64,000 nt of DNA from positions 268,841,797-268,905,796 of the forward strand of contig OW240913.1 of the NCBI GenBank assembly GCA_933207985.1, read 5' to 3'. This document shows positions 55,125 to 64,000 of the stretch, one piece after another. The notes beneath the pieces are model-generated. The model did not search any database. It was not told the DNA's origin and was given only the letters and a program-made list of their open reading frames with translations. Both the position numbers and the translations under genes were made by a program. Positions within the stretch are counted from its first letter, which is position 1. Each line of letters begins with the position of its first letter. The stretch comes from Pelobates cultripes. Its lineage: Eukaryota; Chordata; Amphibia; Anura; Pelobatidae.

Positions 55125-55126
<2 letters not shown>
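55013..55126. repeat. DIRS right inverted terminal repeat
   Basis: Inverted counterpart of 49550-49657, with ACTGGGGAAGGAGGGG at the inner side and TGCTGCCATGGATATGGCCA at the outer side. One internal difference is that the right end reads CCATGGATATGG where the left reads CCATGGCATATG. The internal complementary region matches the right version here, confirming that it represents both ends. Confidence 0.93.
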
Positions 55127-55167
<41 letters not shown>

Positions 55168-55385
55168 TATTACAGTAAGCACACAAGCTCACTGACATGC
55201 GCAAATAGGCTTACTGGCAGATGAAACTCTCACACACAAGCTTACTACAGACAAACTCACATGTATAAACAGAAGGCTCACTGCAAAGAAATTCAGGGAC
55301 ACACACAAGCTCACTAAAGACAAGCTCACTGACACACACATGCTCACTAAATAGAAGCTCACTGACACACACAAGCAGTACTATT
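55127..55385. repeat. (TA)n and CTCACTGACACACA-type repeats
   Basis: (TA)n at 55125-55171, then a degenerate ACACACAAGCTCACTGACA array to about 55375. Frames across it are repeat products. Confidence 0.9.
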
Positions 55386-55474
55386 TTAACAGAGTTAAGG
55401 GCCCCTGGGCAAAGCAATGCACTGGGGCCCTTCCTACACAACAACTCACAGGAATTTTAATTATTGATAGACTG

Positions 55475-56325
55475 TGGAGTCCACACACACACACACACAG
55501 ACTGCTGAGTCCACACTCACACAGAGACTGCTGAGTCCATGCACACACACACAGATTGCTGAGTCCATGCACACACACACAGACTGTTGAGTCCATATAC
55601 ACACACAGACTCTGCTGAGTCCATACACACACACAGACTCTGCTGAGTACATACACACACAGACTCTGCTGAGTCCATACACACACACACACAGACTCTG
55701 CTGAGTCCATACACACACACACAGACTCTGCTGAGTCCACACACACACACACACACACACAGACTGCTGAGTCCATACACACACACACACACACACACAG
55801 ACTGCTGAGTCCATACACACACACACACACACAGACTGCTGAGTCCATACACACACACACAGACTCCATCCACACACACAGACTGCTGAGTCCACGCACA
55901 TACACACACACACACACACACACAGATTGATGAGTCCATACACACACACACACAGTCATACACACACACACACACACACACACACAGACTGCTGAGTCCA
56001 TACACACACACACACACACTGCTGAGTCCATACACACACACAGACTGCTGAGTGCATACACACAAACACACACACACACACTGCTGAGTCCATACACACA
56101 CACACACACACACAGACTGCTGAGTGCATACACACAAACACACATACACACACTGCTGAGTCCATACACACACACACACACAGACTGCTGAGTCCATACA
56201 CACACACACACACACACACAGACTGCTGAGTCCATACACACACACAGAGACAGACTGCTGAGTCCATACACACACACACACACACACACACACTTCTGAG
56301 TCCATACACACACACACAGACTACT
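55475..56325. repeat. (CA)n-GACTGCTGAGTCCATA minisatellite
   Basis: About 27 copies of a unit made of (CA)n plus GACTGCTGAGTCCATA; unit length varies because the CA run varies. Minus-strand frames of up to 310 codons (Cys-Val and MDSAVCVC motifs) are translations of the array, not proteins. Confidence 0.97.
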
Positions 56326-56539
56326 GAGCAGTTGGGAATCTAGAGCCTGATCTCGGGAAGGGCACTTGTAGATTATTTAAAGAAATAATCCAGACACAAT
56401 AACCACTACAGCTCAGTGTAGTGGTTATGGTGTCAATAGTGCCGGGACCCCCTCCCAGAGTAAGTAGTCAAACCGTTTAAGAACAGTTTGACAACTTACC
56501 TGAGGTCTGCTGGGAAATGGGGCTGTAGTAGAGCAAAGG

Positions 56540-56796
56540 AGCAGTAGTGTGTGTGAGTTGTGCAATGTGTAAGGGGTGCAGTGTGTGTGTGAGGGGGACA
56601 GTGTGTGAGCGCTGTGTGTGTTTGAAGGTTGTAGTGTGTGAGTGAGGGCGGCAGTGTATGTCAGGGATGCAGTGTATGTGTGGGACAGTATGTGTGTGAG
56701 TGTGTGTGTATGGGGGAGCAGTGTGTGGGGGAGCAGGGAGGTAGGAGCTGTAGGGGGTATGGGCTGCAGTGGGAGAAGGGGGTAGGAGTAGCAGGG
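56540..56796. repeat. TG-rich then GGGGTAGGGG-type G-rich repeat, left part
   Basis: GTGCAGTGTGTGTGAGGGGG-type units change into GCAGGGGGTAGGGG units. The same G-rich repeat continues at 58355 after the inserted hAT-like element, so 56797-58362 split one array. Confidence 0.85.
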
Positions 56797-58362
56797 GGTA
56801 GGGGCAGAGTCGTCTTTAATTTTGATTGGACCCTGGGCAAGCATTTACTTGGGCCCCCTGACTACATATAGATACACACAAATACACAACCTGACACACA
56901 TGCAGATACACACTGACCGCATATAGATACACACAAGAACATACAAATACACACAGACTACATATAGATACACTGACACACAGATAGACACACACAGATA
57001 CTCAACCTGGATCACATGCAGATACACAGATACAAACTCTGACATACATGCAGATACAAAGGTACACACACTGACTACATATAGATACACCAACACACAC
57101 TGACACACATACAGACACACAGATACACAACCTGACACACATGCAGATATACAGATACAAACACTGACACATACAGATACACACTGACTATATACAGATA
57201 CACACACACAAACACAAACAGACAACATACAGATACAGAGACACATTCTGACAGATGTACTGACACAGAGAAACACACAGACAGCCATACTGAAACACAC
57301 ATACACACAGACATACAGAACCACACGGACACTGACAGACTCACACATAGACATACCGACACACTGACAGACATACAGACATTCTGGCACACATACACAC
57401 AGACAGACATACTGAAACACACAGACACAGACAGACGTACACACATACAGACATTTTGAAACTCACAGACAGCCATACTGAAACACACATACACACAGAC
57501 ACTGACAGACATATTGACAAACACAGACATACGGAACCACAAGGACACTGACAGACTCACACATAGACATACTGACACACTGACAGACATTTTGGCACAC
57601 GTACACACAGACAGACATACTGAAACAAACATACACACAGACACTGACACATACAGACATTTTGACACTCACAGACAGCCATACTGAAACACACATACAC
57701 ACATACATACTGAACCACACAGACACTGACAGACTCACACACACAGACATACTGACACACTGACAGACATACTGGCACAAATACACAGACAGACAGACAT
57801 ACTAAAACACACATACACACAGACTTACAGATACACTGACAGACATACTGGCACACATACACTGACAGACATACTGGCACACTAACATACATACACTGAC
57901 AGACAGACATACACACATACATACTCACACACAGACACTCATGCAAAATTTGATAACCACCCTCCAGTTTCTTACCTTTTCCTGGAGGGTAGCTTCCCTG
58001 GGGTCCATTGGGCTGGCTTAGGTGGCCGGGAGTTAAGCTCTCCCACCTCCGGAACAGCTGGTCCGCCTTCCTCCCTGCGCGGCTCCTGTTTCTGTGGGAG
58101 GAAGTGACGCACGGCTGTCACTTCCTCCCAGTGCTGCCGAAAAGCAAGGGCCCAAGCGCACTGTTAAAGCACTACAGCACCTGACCGGGCCCCTGCTGAC
58201 ACAGGCCCACTGGGTGGCCCTAAGTGCATGGGCCACCTGATGGGCCCCCATAGTTTGCGGGCAGAGGGCAAAAGGAGCAGCTGTCTTGGGCCCCCCGAGC
58301 AGGGACAGGGCCCAGGGCAGCTGCCCTGTTTGCCCCATGTTAAAGACGGCCCTGGGTAGGGG
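56797..58362. mobile_element. Non-autonomous hAT-like element with 8-bp target duplication
   Basis: The body, 56805-58354 (1550 bp), starts CAGAGTCGTCTTTAAT and ends TTAAAGACGGCCCTG. Octamers GGTAGGGG lie on both sides; since the target is itself a GGTAGGGG repeat, the duplication is weaker evidence than elsewhere. It is the complete relative of the truncated copy at 7928. The right third is GC-rich with CTGTTAAAGCAC, GGCCCACTGGGTGGCCC and GGGCCCAGGGCAGCTGCCCTG palindromic parts. It encodes no protein; the 119- and 139-codon minus frames there are not conserved in the other copy. Confidence 0.85.
56870..57945. repeat. ACACACAGACATACTGACA minisatellite
   Basis: A left part of ATACAGATACACACTGAC units changes into a right part of GACATACTGAAACACAC / CACAGACACTGACAGAC units, with larger blocks of about 110-240 bp repeated two to three times (CATAGACATACTGACACACTG recurs). 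Frames of up to 199 codons over it are artefacts. Confidence 0.95.
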
Positions 58363-59060
58363 CTGCAGAGGGAGCTGGAGTAGGTGCTGCAAAGGGAGCA
58401 GGGGGTAGGGGATGCAGTGGGAGTAAGGGGGATAGGGGATGCAGAGGGAGCAGGGGGGTAGGGGCTGCAGAGGGATGGGGGGTGGGGGCTGCAGGGGGGC
58501 AGGGGGTAGGGGATGCAGGAGGAGGTGGGAGCAGGGGGTAGGGATGCAGTGGGAACAAGGGGTAGGGGATGCAGTGGGAGCAAGAGGGGTAGGGGCTGCA
58601 GAGGGAGCAGGGGGTGAGGGCTACAGAGGGAGTAGGGGCTCTGATGGGGCAGTAGTGGAGGAAATTATATAATAAAACATTTTAATTAAAAAAAAATAAA
58701 GCCCCCCTCCCAAACCTTACCTCTCTGGTGGTCCTCTTCTGAAGGAACCTCACTGAGGGCAGAGGGAGCAGGGGGGGTAGGGGATGCAGTGGGGACAGAG
58801 GGTAGGGGATGCAGTAGGAGCAGAGGAGGGGTAGGGGATGCAGGGAAGTGGGAGCAGGGGGTAAGCAGGGGATGCAGTGGGAGCAGGGGAAGTAGGGGAC
58901 CACAGTGGGGGCAGGGGATGCAGTGGAAGCAAGGGGGTAGGGGCTCTGATGAGGCAGTAGTGGGGAAATTATATAATAAAAACATTTTGTTTAAAAAATA
59001 AGCCCCCATCCCAAACCTTACCTCTCTGGTGGTCCTCTTCTGAAGGAACCTCACTGAGGG
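58355..59060. repeat. G-rich repeat with a duplicated 3' unit
   Basis: GGGGTAGGGGATGCAGAGGGAGCA-type units have many G-runs of four to six. A larger unit ending GGGCAGTAGTGG, TTATATAATAAAACATTTT, CCAAACCTTACCTCTCTGG and GGAACCTCACTGAGGGC occurs twice (58600-58765 and 58945-59060). The minus-strand PLHPLP-rich frames are repeat products. Confidence 0.9.
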
Positions 59061-59429
59061 CACACAATGCTGACATGCTGCCTGTAACTCTGCTCAGGGC
59101 AGCTCCGCACAGCTCACTGTGACTGCTGATGTCACTTCCTGCCAAACAAGCCGCACGGAGCTGCTCTGAGCAGTGTTACAGGCAGCTCAGTGAGGCTGTG
59201 TTTGGAGACAGGCACACTGAGGGGCAGCCTAGCGGGGTCTTTGGAAGGCCCCTTAGCTGTCTCTCAGTGTGCCCTGCAAGGGGGATAATATTTTTAGCAG
59301 CAGGGGCCCGTGGAAGGCTGTGCGGGCCCCTTACTGAGTGCAGTCTGGCTGGGGAGATTGTTTTACTTACCAGCTCAGCCATTACTGCACGTCCATGACC
59401 GATTTGCCCGAGTGCTCAGTCCGCCCCTG
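59061..59429 (-). mobile_element. hAT-like element terminus (same family as 41813)
   Basis: It ends CAGTCCGCCCCTG. Its reverse complement, CAGGGGCGGACTGAGCACTC, then CAAATCGGTCATGGACG, matches the left end at 41813 (CAGGGGTGGACTGACCACTC, CATCGGTCATGGACT). The other end is not clearly found. The octamer that would be the target duplication is GCTATCTT (59430-59437). Confidence 0.7.
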
Positions 59430-60129
59430 GCTATCTTCATGTTTTTTAGTATGTATCAAGCAGGTTGTAAGGATTTCCCTCTACCTAACACTCCAGCTAG
59501 AGTCAACACACTTTCACTTGGAGATGTTGCTAGTCCCACAGGACAATTTTGTCCCAACACAGCGGATGATTACGTTTCAGGCTCCAGGCTCTAGCACCTC
59601 TGGTAGTATCTAGAGAACTACCAGAGACAAATTGGGTCGTCTCATTCTCTTTGGCAAATCCCAGATTTGCAACAATTTCCATGTTGGCACATGTAGTTTC
59701 AGTGCATGCAGACTGTTGCAGAAATGTTCTCAATATGTCAGGGCACATGCAAAAACCCATGTGTCCCAGTAAATGTACCCTGAACCTTACTTCACGTCTG
59801 TAAGCATTATGCATTTCCAGTACTTTCTAACTCCTCACCCTTCCAGACATTTAGTTTATTTCCTACTCTCCGATTTTAAAGGCCTTCTGTTCAGGTATTG
59901 CCATATACTTTTGGGGGAATCTAGAATGCCCTAACTTGCAGTCATCACAGCAGCATCCAACAGCTGGCATTACACTCATGGCCCAAGAAATGGCAGAAAG
60001 ATTTCTACCTGGGCCTCTCCGATCTACAGAATTTACAGTGTTGGGCAATCCCATTGGGATTGTCACAGGGAATCTTCCCTCACACTGTAACTGATCATAG
60101 ACTTATCTGCACCTCACGCCTTGGCTACC

Positions 60130-60890
60130 CCATAGTCTCAACTCCCTCATACCCTCCGTGGAGTTTTCATTACAGTATGCCACCATTGTTCATACCATTA
60201 CAACTATCACTCAAACAGGGGGGAAGCCTGGTTAAGTAAAACTGATATCACAAACGCATTTCAGACTGCCACCATCCACCCTGCACTGGCACTTACAGGG
60301 CATTTATGGGCAGCAGTTATATATTTCTTCTCCCGCTTAACTTTCGGGTCAAGAGCAGCCCACAATCTTCACTATTTTCGTTGAACTCTTTACTGGTTGT
60401 GGTTAAACATATCCAGATGCCCCACAGTCATACACTCCCGAGATGATTTCTTGTTGGTCAAAGGGAATGCCTTTCCCTCTAGAAGCTTCAAGGAAGCCAT
60501 TAGTATGTCTGAACACTTGGGTGTCCCAGTATTCCCTGAGGTCACAGAAGACCCAGACACTATCGTTACATTCCTGGGCATACAACTTGACTCGGCATCC
60601 ATGCCAAAAAGTTACCACGTGAGAAATAGGAACAATCGCAACACCACCAATTACCACCTCCTGCTTGGTACTTGCAACCACATGGAACTACAATCCCTAC
60701 CAGGTTCCTTAAATTTTGCCATGCGCATCATACCACAGGCCGCGCTTTCATCTCAGACCACTTTGCTTTTTCCTCCCTCCCGAATGATGATCAGAGGCTG
60801 TCCCTAGACAACCAAGCCATGGCAGACCTACACATATGGTGGACTTTCTTAACCACACGTAATGGTAAACTACTGTGGCAGCTGCCGTGA
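60130..60890 (+). pseudogene. DIRS/Ngaro-like RT and RNase H fragment, several frameshifts
   Basis: Pieces in order: STPSYPPWSFHYSMPPLF (60137-60190), SLVKTDITNAFQTATIHP (from about 60228), then VIHSRDDFLLVKGNAF (60427) where YLDD would be expected but reads SRDD. Then come SEHLGVPVFPEVTEDP and IVTFLGIQLDSASM, typical of the RT thumb. Near 60665-60800 frame-shifted words resembling LLGxLNFAxRIIPxRAF appear, leading into the connection/RNase H region. It is non-functional. Confidence 0.75.
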
Positions 60891-61429
60891 CAGCCGCCAT
60901 GGCAGGGGGGAGTCATTTATGGTCAAGGTCATGGATTACATGAACCTCGCCAACATAGCCGGGCTCTGGCTAAACTGGCCTTGTACACCATCACTCAACA
61001 CGCTTGCTACAGGGTTTTCCACTTATACAATACGTTTCATGTCAGACCAGATAGCTGGTTTGAGGTTTCACCACGTATGGCCTTTCGCCTCTTTTTGCCA
61101 CCTTAAGTTAATAGTTCTCACACAACACGGTTAAACTTTCTCACGGGCATTCAACACTATATGTATTTCTCCTTCCCAAACAACAAGGGTTCCTATCCTC
61201 CTACCCCATCCATACCTTAGAGACATAGCCAAGCGGAGGTTCCCGCTAAAACTAACTAATGGCCATAGACATACAATGTTCAAACCATGTCAGAACCACT
61301 CAACCATGCACTTCCGAACCACGCACCAATGCAGTTATCAAAACTGCTACCTATCTAGCCTTTAACGGCTTTCTCAGGCCAAAACAATAACTCACTATCA
61401 GCAGCCAACATCATAAACAAGAGTGCCTG

Positions 61430-61795
61430 TTGACCTCTTATCTTCTAAAACACACAGACCACTATGTCCGGTCCCTTCCTAAAACTAAGACGAGTCAGAT
61501 GGGCAAACCAGTGCATATAACCTACTACCTTACAAGCAATGCTGGGTGCCCGGTTAAGGTACTGATTACGTTCTTGGGCACGCCACCATATGCACCACTG
61601 AACCATTACTGTCGCTGTACGATACTGTCCTTACCACACGTAAGTTCATGCACTATGTCCACCTACTCATTCACCGGGCTCGAACTAAACCCTAGCGACT
61701 ACTCAGGGCACTCCTTTAGGATAGGAGCAGCTTACACAGCCTATAGCCAAGACATCCCCGCACACGTTAAGACACGGGGCCACTGGGAATCATAG
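61430..61795 (+). pseudogene. DIRS/Ngaro-like tyrosine recombinase, C-terminal fragment
   Basis: A 121-residue frame. LPKTKTSQMGKPVHITYY corresponds to the beta-strand/Lys region, and YSGHSFRIGAAYTAYSQDI contains the His-x-x-Arg box. It ends VKTRGHWES, equivalent to the IKTLGRWSS block before the catalytic tyrosine. The first catalytic Arg region and the tyrosine itself are missing from the frame; a stop follows HWES. Confidence 0.8.
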
Positions 61796-61800
61796 GCTTA

Positions 61801-62032
61801 TGCGACTTACATACCACAGCCGATTCAGGCATTAGGAAGCTTTCATTAAAATGTCTAACTGATGGTTAACAAATGCACTATGATCCTGTATAACGTTTTG
61901 CATTAATTTGTCTCTTTTTGCCCACTTTTTACTGGCCTACAGCATACGTCGGTTTCGGCACACCTTAATCGATTATTCCTAAAGCTACATCTCTACAACC
62001 CATCTTATTCTATATCATATGAGAATGCCCCG
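61801..62032. other. 3' non-coding part of the decayed recombinase element
   Basis: Contains GGCCTACAGCATACGTCGG; no gene. Likely the downstream region of the element above, but its boundary is unknown. Confidence 0.4.
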
Positions 62033-62141
<109 letters not shown>

Positions 62142-62559
62142 TTTCCCCCCAGACTTGTACCTACCCTTCATACAATTGTATTATTTGTGTAAACAATGGG
62201 CTTTGGTGCAATGTCATCATCAATGTGATACTACACACATTTAAATTCTACTAATATATTTACATAATTAAGTCATTTTATTAATTACAATTTGAGGGAC
62301 CTGCCTGACAACCCAGGCTGAAAGAGAATTTGGCTCTCAAGCCCTATATTTAACCCTGTAACTTTCTAGGACACCATAAAACCTGTACATGGGGGGTACT
62401 GTTTTACTCGGGAGACTTCGCTGAACACACATATTAGCATTTAAAAACAGTAAAACATATCACAACGATCATATGAGGTGAATTGAACAGACATATAGTC
62501 AAATTCCAGGTTTTGTTTACGTTTTGTTTTGATCACAACGTGTACATTTGGCTTAGTCC
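62142..62559. mobile_element. Internal fragment of the E1/E2 TTAA-type family
   Basis: 62265-62460 matches 45185-45345, including CCTGCCTGACAACCCAGGC, CCCTGTAACTTTCTAGGAC, TACTGTTTTACTCGGGAGAC and TTCGCTGAACACA. No terminus is present. It is directly followed by the next TTAA element. Confidence 0.75.
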
Positions 62560-63842
62560 TTAACCCCTTAAGGACGGGTGACGGACGAGGTCAGTCACAG
62601 AAGGGAAACCCTTAATGACGAGTGTAGGACCTTGTCCGTCACGCGGTAAAATTAACCCCAGATCGCCGCTATTGCGGCGATCGCGGGGTTAATGGTGCTC
62701 CGGTATGCCTCTGCATAAGAAAGTTTTATTTTAAGAAAGTTTAGGAAAGTTTAAAAAAAATTTATAAGCAAAACAAAAAAGTTTAAAAACTAGTTTTTAA
62801 AAGTAAAAAAAAGTTATAAAAAGTAAAAAAATACATTTTAAAAACGCTCATTACCACTACCCCTGGAACAAACTAGAGAAAAAATTATCCCACGCCAAGG
62901 TTCAAAATATGCCTTTTGAATTACCCCAGGGTGTATTCTTTAATAAATAGTATGTGTTTGTGGGGAAGTTTCAATAACCAACCGTCTAAACTACTCCAAA
63001 TTGGAACATGGACACAGTGTAAAACTTCAAAGTTAGAAAAAAAACTGAATGGCTGCGTCTCAAATGCGCCCCTTCAACATCCACATATACCTGGCAAAGG
63101 TACATACGGGGGTATTGCTGTACTCAGCCGACATAGCTGAGCAACATATGAAGTATTATACAGTCATAGCACACATAAGGTTTGCAAAATATGCTGCGCA
63201 AACTCAATTTGTATGTCAAAAATGCAGAAAAAATGCTTATTACCACTACACTTGGTACAAGCTAGCGGAAAAATGATCCCACGCTAAGGTTCAAAATATG
63301 CCTTTTGAAATACCCTGGGATGTCTTCTTTAAGAAATGGTATAGCTTTATGGGGAATTTGGATTATATAGCCTGGTAAAATACTCTAAAATGGGACATAG
63401 GCACAGCATAAAAATTCAAAGTTTGAAAAAAACAGGAATGGCTGTGTCCCAAATGTGCCCCTCCGATGTCCACACATACCTGGCAAAGGTACATACGGGG
63501 GTATTGCTGTACTCAGCCGACATAGCTGAGCAACATATGAAGTATTATACAGTCGTAGCACACATAAGGTTTGCAAAATATACTCAAAAGACTTAGCTGA
63601 GCATAATTTGGGAGGTTTGCACTTAGTGGCACATATGAAATATACAAAACGCCCAGTAAAAATGCAATCCGTTTGTAAAAAATGCATAAAATAATTTTTT
63701 TACCACATACTTTGGCATATATTGGTGAAAAAATGGGGGTATGTTAAGGCACAATATGCACCTTATGAGATACCCTGGAGTGTCTACTTTTACAAATGGT
63801 AGGCCTTTGTGGGGTTTTTTTGAACAGTCAAGCTGTTATAAT
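62560..63842. mobile_element. TTAA-type element, left end, with internal tandem units
   Basis: After TTAA (62560-62563) comes CCCCTTAAGGACGGGTGACGG, then GACGAGTGTAGGACCTTGTC and a GATCGCCGCTATTGCGGCGATC palindrome. An AT-rich stretch and repeated units of about 390-460 bp follow. No protein-coding frame with a domain is present. The right end is not clearly seen before 63843. Confidence 0.7.
62850..63835. repeat. Tandem units of about 390-460 bp within the TTAA-type element
   Basis: CTACC/ACTTGG-type unit starts lie at about 62852, 63240 and 63700. Units 1 and 2 share a block of about 95 bp nearly unchanged (63082-63176 and 63469-63563, with GGCAAAGGTACATACGGGGG, GCTGTACTCAGCCGACATAG and GAGCAACATATGAAGTATT). 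All three share a TTCAAAATATGCCTTTTGA-like block. Short frames over the block are similar between units because the DNA is, not because a protein is kept. Confidence 0.85.
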
Positions 63843-64000
63843 CAGTGGCGTACTAAAGGGGGGGGGAGGAGGGGGCGGTCCCGCCTGTCACTCCCTCTGT
63901 AGTAGCGTGGCCGAGCCCAGTATAGTCGGCGGGTACAGGGAGCAGCTGTCTCCTGTACCCGGCCGGACTAACAGGAAGTGCACACAGTGCGTGCACTTCC
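63843..64000. mobile_element. hAT-like element, left end (runs off window)
   Basis: It starts CAGTGGCGTACTAAAGG with a G-run, then GC-rich sequence with CGGGTACAGGGAGCAGCTG / CAGCTGTCTCCTGTACCCGG inverted arms and GGAAGTGCACACAGTGCGTG. Same terminal type as 48995. It continues beyond the window end. Confidence 0.6.

Larger units (their letters stand above)
49518..55126 (-). mobile_element. DIRS-type tyrosine recombinase retrotransposon, nearly complete
   Basis: About 5.6 kb. The 5' end is at the right. Inverted terminal repeats (right 55013-55126, left 49550-49657) match over about 110 bp. The left end has a further outer segment (49518-49579). An internal complementary region (49689-49787) consists of the reverse complement of the left outer end joined to that of the right end, the diagnostic DIRS arrangement. 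Three ORFs follow in DIRS order: gag-like, RT/RNase H(+methylase-like), tyrosine recombinase. There is no protease or DDE integrase. Integration by the recombinase leaves no target duplication, and none is visible. Confidence 0.95.
55386..56796. mobile_element. Repeat-carrying non-autonomous element, family uncertain
   Basis: It starts with GGGCCCCTGGGCAAAGCAATGCACTGGGGCCC, a GGGCCC-rich word also seen in the other hAT-like repeat carriers (CCCTGGGCAAGCATTTACTTGGGCCC at 56834). A large array follows, then a unit with CACAATAACCACTACAGCTC / GTAGTGGTTATGGTGTC inverted arms (56396-56432), related to the TTAA element at 4133-4284. Then a TG/GGGGG-rich array runs to the next insertion. No clear termini are defined. 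Confidence 0.4.
59430..61800 (+). mobile_element. Second tyrosine-recombinase retrotransposon (DIRS/Ngaro-like), decayed
   Basis: On the plus strand an RT/RNase H part is followed by a tyrosine recombinase, the order used by DIRS-order elements. The protein is distinct from the DIRS element at 49518-55126 (its words resemble the LTKTDI...FLGIEIDT group). Many frame changes and stops are present. About 59430-60130 may be gag and the start of pol, but I recognise no domain. Terminal repeats were not identified. Confidence 0.75.

Noticed and set aside
55381..56317. Minus-strand open frames of 266 and 310 codons rich in Cys, Val and MDSAV motifs
   Set aside because: They lie wholly in a (CA)n minisatellite. 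All frames are open there and the residue pattern is the translation of the repeat.

Overview
The window looks like a transposon-saturated, intergenic or intronic stretch of a vertebrate nuclear genome, most likely an anuran amphibian. I base this on the mix of elements, several of which I recall as abundant in frogs: TTAA-flanked foldback elements beginning CCCCTTAAGGAC, several Tc1-like families, non-autonomous hAT elements with CAGGG termini, a CR1-type LINE tail, L1-like ORF1 pieces, Penelope-like fragments, and two tyrosine-recombinase (DIRS/Ngaro-type) retrotransposons. No database search was run and the species is not claimed. I see no host protein-coding gene, rRNA, tRNA or CRISPR array. 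There are two 100-N assembly gaps (691-790, 25818-25917).

Layout. 1-991 is the end of a repeat-filled hAT-like element. 1727-22608 holds three diverged copies (A 1727-5670, B from 9831, C from 19447) of one local duplication. Each copy was remodelled by its own insertions and deletions: a TTAA miniature element only in A; Ty3/gypsy and hAT remnants between B and its Tc1-like flank; a hAT miniature element and a large deletion in C. 22611-23600 is a Penelope-like tail beginning in an inverted pair of hammerhead-like motifs. 23834-30446 holds TA-flanked elements and two Tc1-like transposons, one nearly complete (24253-25814). 26284-27959 and 33475-35301 are LINE-type insertions with target duplications. 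30882-32963, 41805-42808, 55386-56800 and 56797-58362 are non-autonomous hAT-like elements stuffed with minisatellites. At 39.8-42.8 kb an L1-like ORF1 is split by a Penelope-like and a hAT insertion. At 44.4-48.9 kb a TTAA element holds a Tc1-like element, which holds a second TTAA element of the same family.

The most complete unit is a DIRS-type retrotransposon on the minus strand (49518-55126). It has inverted terminal repeats, an internal complementary region matching both ends, an ORF1 (gag-like) with an apparent 67-bp spliced intron and one frameshift, an intact reverse transcriptase/RNase H ORF and an intact tyrosine recombinase. Its parts suggest the standard DIRS cycle: RT/RNase H copies the RNA, the complementary region templates circle closure, and the recombinase integrates without a target duplication. 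A second, decayed tyrosine-recombinase element lies on the plus strand at 59.4-61.8 kb. The window ends in further TTAA-type and hAT-type elements that run off the edge.
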